Shown: positions 60,311 to 64,000 of the stretch, one piece after another
How the letters are laid out: each line of letters opens with the position of its first letter
How positions within the stretch are numbered: the first letter of the stretch is position 1
Assembly: GCF_000756775.1 (NCBI RefSeq)
Contig: NZ_CCSF01000001.1
Span: 1,426,001-1,490,000 of the forward strand
Length of the DNA stretch: 64,000 nt
Reading direction: 5' to 3'
Origin: Pseudomonas saudiphocaensis
Lineage (GTDB): Bacteria > Pseudomonadota > Gammaproteobacteria > Pseudomonadales > Pseudomonadaceae
Position numbers and translations under genes: made by a program
Notes under the pieces: generated by a model
What the model saw: only the letters and a program-made list of their open reading frames with translations
Database searches by the model: none
Told to the model about the DNA's origin: nothing

Positions 60311-61321
60311 ATGAGCCTGGAAAACGCGCGTCCCAAGATTGCAGTCATAGGCACTGGCGGCACCTTTGCCATGCAGGCCCGTCATCGTTTCGACTGGGTC
60401 GAATACGGTGAAAGCCAGGTCGTTCTCCCGATCGACACCCTGCTCGATGAATTGGGCGGACTGGCTCCCCACGTCGACCTCTTCCCCATCGCCTTTCGCG
60501 CGCTAGGCAGCGTATCCATCACCCCGACAGACTGGCTGGAACTGGCGCGCCTGATCGAACAGACCGCCCTGGAACACCCGGACATCGATGGCTTCGTCAT
60601 CACCCACGGCACCGCCACCCTGGAAGAAACCGCTTACTTCCTCGATTTGGCGCTGAACCTGGACATGGGCCTAGTCATCACCGGTGCACAGCGGCCCTCC
60701 AATACCGCCGGTACAGATGTCCCAGCCAACCTGCGGGCGGCGCTCGCCGTCGCAGCCAGCCCGCAGGCGCGCGAATGTGGCGCGCTGGTGGTGATGGACA
60801 ACAAGGTCTACAGCGCACGCGACGTTACCAAGAGTTCGAGCTTCGACCTGGCCGCTTTCGAGGCGGTGCCGTTCGGCCCGCTTGCCCAGGTCGACGCCAA
60901 TGCCCAGGTGCACTGGCGGCGCCTGCTGCCGGCCAATGCCTGGCGCAGACAGTTCGACCTGGCCCGCGTGCAGAGCCTGCCACGCGTAGACATCGTCACC
61001 TCCTATGCCGGTTGCGACGGCGTGCCGATCCAGGCCCTGGTAGCTGCCGGTAGCCAGGCCATCATCAGTGCCGGGCTGGCGCCGGGACGTCCGGCATCCG
61101 GCGAAGCGGCAGCGCTGGCCGAAGCCGTGCGCCAGGGCGTGGTGGTCGTGCAGTCCACCCGCGCCATGCGCGGCAATGTACCGGTACAGGACTTCCTGCT
61201 GCGAGCAGGCGTGCTCGCCGGCGGCGACCTCAGCCCACACAAGCTACGCATCCTGGTGATGCTCGCCCTGACTCAAACCAAAGATCCCGTCCAGCTACAG
61301 CACTGGCTGCTGGCTGGCTAA
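60311..61321 (+). CDS. Asparaginase-family amidohydrolase with altered active site
   Basis: The 336-residue protein is a type II asparaginase-like enzyme: first-triad motif GTGGTF (Thr18), Tyr32 in WVEYG, GSVSITPTDW near 66-75, THGTATLEETAYF (Thr101) and ARDVTK (Lys174). The usual HGTDT reads HGTAT, so the Asp that contacts the substrate alpha-amino group is Ala102 (codon GCC). Loss of that residue suggests a substrate without a free alpha-amino acid head. AAGGAG precedes the ATG. No signal peptide is seen. It may hydrolyse an amide or related bond of the operon's substrate or product (inference). Confidence 0.88.
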   Translation: MSLENARPKIAVIGTGGTFAMQARHRFDWVEYGESQVVLPIDTLLDELGGLAPHVDLFPIAFRALGSVSITPTDWLELARLIEQTALEHPDIDGFVITHGTATLEETAYFLDLALNLDMGLVITGAQRPSNTAGTDVPANLRAALAVAASPQARECGALVVMDNKVYSARDVTKSSSFDLAAFEAVPFGPLAQVDANAQVHWRRLLPANAWRRQFDLARVQSLPRVDIVTSYAGCDGVPIQALVAAGSQAIISAGLAPGRPASGEAAALAEAVRQGVVVVQSTRAMRGNVPVQDFLLRAGVLAGGDLSPHKLRILVMLALTQTKDPVQLQHWLLAG

Positions 61322-61486
61322 GCCGAAGCGCATTCCGAGTGGCGCACATGCGCCGCCTCAGCAAGATCAATAACAACAAAAGGCACCCCCACCACTTAGT
61401 ACTTCCTGCCCTAACAACAAGAAACCGCATGCCCAGGCGAAGCGAAGACGATCGCACCGGGCTGAGATGCATGAACTTACGACAAG

Positions 61487-62845
61487 GTGAAAAAAGGAAT
61501 GAGCAGATCTGCATTGTATTACTGTGCCTTGGCGGCAGCCGTGGCCGGAGCAAGCACCAACGCGACCGCTTCTTCGGCACAGAGCCAGAGCTCAGGCTTT
61601 ATCGAAGATAGTTCGCTAAAGCTGCTGGTGCGCAATTACTACTTCAACCGTGACTACCGCAACGGCACCTCCAACGTGAACCGCGCCGCCGGCACCACCA
61701 ATGGCTATCGGGGAGAATGGGCGCAAGGCTTCATGAGCTACTACAGCTCAGGCTTTACCCAAGGTATCGTCGGATTTGGTATCGACGCCCATGCCTTTCT
61801 GGGCGTCAAACTCGACAGCGGTACTGGCAAGACCAATACCGGCCTGTTGCCAACGGACAAGGACGGTGAACCGCACGACGACTACTCCGTCGCCGGCCTC
61901 GCCGCCAAGGCTCGAGTTTCCAATACCGTGCTCAAGTACGGCGACATGGAACTCACCTCACCCATCTTCATGACCGATCAGGGCGCCATTCGCCTGTTTA
62001 ATTCCACCGTCCGCGGCTGGAATATCGTCAGCCGCGAGCTGGACAACTTCACTTTCGAAGCCTCCCGCGTAACCTCCGGTCGCTCGGCCGCACAGAACGA
62101 CCACACCTCCACTATCCACAGCCAGTACGGATCCCGACCAGCTACCGATTCGCTGAATATTTACGGCGTCAACTACGCCGCCGGCGGCTTCAAGACCAGC
62201 CTGTACGGCATGAAGGCCGAGGACCTCTGGCAGCAGTACCTGGGGATGGCGCAATACGTGCACCAGCTTGATGCAACCAGGAGCCTGCGCACCAGTTTTG
62301 TGCTCTACGACACCCACGAAAGCGGGGCCGAGCGCGGCGGCAAGATCGACAACACCACCTGGTCGCTGATGCTTGGCTACAAGACCGGTGCGCATACCTT
62401 CTCCGTGGCACATCAGTCGGTCGAAGGCGACTCGCCGTTCGACTACCTGGGCTTCAGCGACGGCCTGACCACCCTGCCCCAGCTGGCCAACAACGTTCAG
62501 ATTCATGACTTCAATGCGCCCAACGAAAAGTCCTGGCAGCTGCGTTACGACGTAGACATGGCAGCGTTCGGCGTGCCGGGCCTGACGCTGATGGCCCGCT
62601 ACATTCGCGGCACCGGCGGTGATGGCAGCCATATCGAAGCCGACAGCATGTACTTCGGACGCTACCCTGCAGGCGCCAAGCACTGGGAGCACAACCTGGA
62701 GGCGCGCTACGTGGTGCAGAGCGGTGCTGCGAAGGACCTCAGTTTCAGGGTTCGCCACGCAGTGCACAGGGGTAACGGCAACGAGGCTCGTGAGGACATG
62801 AACGAGCTACGCGTCATGGTCGACTACCCAATCAATATTCTTTGA
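61487..62845 (+). CDS. OprD-family outer-membrane porin
   Basis: The 452-residue porin has a signal peptide (ALYYCALAAAVAGASTNATA) and the OprD opening SSGFIEDSSLKLLVRNYYFNRDYRNG. Later come YRGEWAQGFMSYYSSGFTQGIVGFGIDAHAFLGVKLDSG, GDMELTSPIFMTDQGAIRL and YGVNYAAGGFKTSLYGMKAEDLW. OprD-type porins pass specific carboxylates or amino acids. A GTG start at 61487 with KK supports the signal peptide, while an ATG lies 12 nt downstream. It follows the asparaginase by 165 nt, so it could be in the same or a separate transcript. Confidence 0.9.
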   Translation: MKKGMSRSALYYCALAAAVAGASTNATASSAQSQSSGFIEDSSLKLLVRNYYFNRDYRNGTSNVNRAAGTTNGYRGEWAQGFMSYYSSGFTQGIVGFGIDAHAFLGVKLDSGTGKTNTGLLPTDKDGEPHDDYSVAGLAAKARVSNTVLKYGDMELTSPIFMTDQGAIRLFNSTVRGWNIVSRELDNFTFEASRVTSGRSAAQNDHTSTIHSQYGSRPATDSLNIYGVNYAAGGFKTSLYGMKAEDLWQQYLGMAQYVHQLDATRSLRTSFVLYDTHESGAERGGKIDNTTWSLMLGYKTGAHTFSVAHQSVEGDSPFDYLGFSDGLTTLPQLANNVQIHDFNAPNEKSWQLRYDVDMAAFGVPGLTLMARYIRGTGGDGSHIEADSMYFGRYPAGAKHWEHNLEARYVVQSGAAKDLSFRVRHAVHRGNGNEAREDMNELRVMVDYPINIL

Positions 62846-62975
62846 AATGACTTAAGCGAATGTGGTTCGTTTCTTGCCTGATCAAAGCCAGAATCAGTTG
62901 CCTACGAGGCGCCGCTCAGGCCTCGTCAGGCGGGAAGTGAACCAGCCTTGCGGCACTACTACCGAGAAGAAAAAA

Positions 62976-63956
62976 ATGAGCCTGAAAAAGAACGCATTAG
63001 TCCGAAAGCTCAAAGGCACCCTGTGTGCCGCTGTCATCAGCTCCTTTGCCTTGGGCACTCCTTTCGCGAGTGCGTCAGAGATTGAGCTGCGGGCAGCGGT
63101 GTTCGTCCCTGTGAACACCAAGTGGAGCAAACCTTTCGAGATGTTTGCCGACCGCGTCAACCAGTCCGGCAAAGTGAAAATTCGCCTGATCGGCCCCGAG
63201 GCGTTGCCCGCATCCGAGCAGCCCAATGCACTGCGTTCGGGCATGGTCGACATGCTGGTGACTCCGCCAGGCACCTACAAGTCGGCGATGGTTGAAGTGA
63301 ACGCCCAGGATTTGTCCAACATGACCCTGGCCGAGCAGCGCGCCTCGGGCGGTTATGATGCCCTGAACGAAATTCTCGTAAAGCGCATGAACGGCTTTGC
63401 CCTGACCACCTACGGCACGGGCGTACCCTTCCATCTGTTCCTGAACAAGGAAATCTCCAGCGCAGAAGAACTCAAGGGACTGCGGGCGCGCACCCAGCCG
63501 ATCCATGTGCCCTTCTTCACTTCGCTCGGCATGAGTTCGGCCACCGTTTCAGTCCCGGAGCTCTACACCGCGCTGGAGCGTAACGTTGTGCAGGGTTACG
63601 GCTTCGGCCTCTGGGGTATCGAAGACTTCAGCTGGGACGAGATGACCAAGACCCGCGTCGAGCCAGGCTTCTACAACGTAGTGATCAACGTCCTGGTCAA
63701 CGATCGCAAGTGGAAGAGTCTGTCACCTGAGCATCAAGCGGTGCTTCAGGACGCAGTCGCATGGTTCGAGAAGGAGTTGCTGATTTACACCGAAGAGGAA
63801 AATGCCCGCACGCGTGCCCTCCACGAAGAGCGAGGCATCAAGGTGGTGGACCTGGGTCCCGAGTTCGCACAACAGGCTTCGGATGTTTACTGGGCGGAAC
63901 TGGAAAGACTCAGCCCCGACAATATCCCCAGGCTGAAATCCCTGCTGGTCAAGTAA
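62976..63956 (+). CDS. TRAP transporter solute-binding protein (DctP family)
   Basis: The 326-residue protein has a signal peptide ending ASAS near residue 34 and the DctP fold: KVKIRLIGPEALPASEQPNALRSGMVDML, FHLFLNKEISSAEELKGLRARTQPIHVPFFTSLGMSSATVSVPELYTALERNVVQGYGFG with the substrate-contacting Arg, and ELLIYTEEENARTRALHEERGIKVV. It delivers an organic acid to DctQM, whose genes are not in this window. A strong hairpin follows the stop. Its place after the OprD gene points to uptake of an acidic substrate for this cluster. Confidence 0.92.
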   Translation: MSLKKNALVRKLKGTLCAAVISSFALGTPFASASEIELRAAVFVPVNTKWSKPFEMFADRVNQSGKVKIRLIGPEALPASEQPNALRSGMVDMLVTPPGTYKSAMVEVNAQDLSNMTLAEQRASGGYDALNEILVKRMNGFALTTYGTGVPFHLFLNKEISSAEELKGLRARTQPIHVPFFTSLGMSSATVSVPELYTALERNVVQGYGFGLWGIEDFSWDEMTKTRVEPGFYNVVINVLVNDRKWKSLSPEHQAVLQDAVAWFEKELLIYTEEENARTRALHEERGIKVVDLGPEFAQQASDVYWAELERLSPDNIPRLKSLLVK

Positions 63957-63962
63957 GACTGA

Positions 63963-63985
63963 GGCTGCCCCGCCTTGGGGCAGCC
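63963..63985 (+). terminator. Hairpin after the TRAP binding-protein gene
   Basis: GGCTGCCCC (63963-63971) and GGGGCAGCC (63977-63985) form a perfect 9-bp stem with a 5-nt loop, followed by TTGTT. It may be a terminator, or an attenuating 3'-stabilising hairpin that lowers downstream dctQM relative to the binding protein. Confidence 0.7.
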
Positions 63986-64000
63986 TTGTTCCGCCCTGCC

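Noticed and set aside
1-64000. CRISPR arrays, tRNA and rRNA genes
   Set aside because: No regularly spaced direct repeats and no cloverleaf or rRNA-like segments were noticed; a covariance search could not be run.

Overview
The window reads as chromosome of a GC-rich gammaproteobacterium of the genus Pseudomonas or a very close relative. The basis is indirect but consistent: an OprD-family porin, a long FabH2-type ketoacyl synthase, a QSregVF_b (DUF3820) protein, MetR/MetE organisation, LexA-, Pho- and ANR-type boxes, and many REP-like palindromes of the GTAGGAGCGGGC...GCCCGCGAA type typical of pseudomonads. No species is claimed. No tRNA, rRNA, CRISPR array or prophage was seen.

Layout. 1-6.4 kb (minus strand): a two-partner secretion locus in the order TpsB transporter, HlyC-like lysine acyltransferase, TpsA/CdiA-like exoprotein. 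The exoprotein runs off the left edge. A one-base insertion near the end of tpsB fuses it in frame to the acyltransferase. 6.5-8.3 kb: a lipoprotein sugar/sorbosone dehydrogenase overlapping a DUF2231 membrane protein. 8.6-14.4 kb: a three-gene operon (flavin oxidoreductase, ThDP decarboxylase, FMN 2-hydroxyacid dehydrogenase) divergent from an AraC regulator. 14.4-17.9 kb: DUF4197, hemolysin III and topoisomerase III, the last behind a good LexA box. 18.0-19.2 kb: an IS110-family element with a candidate bridge-RNA region. 19.3-23.6 kb: metE, exoD, metR. 23.6-34.4 kb: mostly housekeeping and hypothetical genes, including a porin whose promoter looks PhoB-controlled, a fatty-acid ketoacyl synthase, an MCP and a DUF445 protein. 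34.4-36.8 kb: a NitT/TauT-type ABC operon. 37-51.8 kb: a mosaic of small metabolic genes, several with divergent LysR or HxlR regulators. 52.4-54.5 kb: a soluble hybrid histidine kinase.

54.6-64 kb is the most coherent accessory system. A TetR regulator precedes a run of genes for a three-component Rieske oxygenase (alpha subunit, NTF2-fold beta-like subunit, FAD reductase, Rieske ferredoxin), two cupins, a small unknown protein, an asparaginase-family amidohydrolase lacking a key active-site Asp, an OprD porin and a TRAP binding protein. Together they suggest uptake of an acidic, possibly amide-bearing substrate followed by oxygenation. Its promoter region holds a consensus sigma70 promoter, a perfect ANR/FNR box and a palindrome sharing a motif with the tetR promoter.

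The two best candidates for undescribed biology are the acyltransferase-equipped two-partner secretion locus and this Rieske/asparaginase/TRAP cluster.
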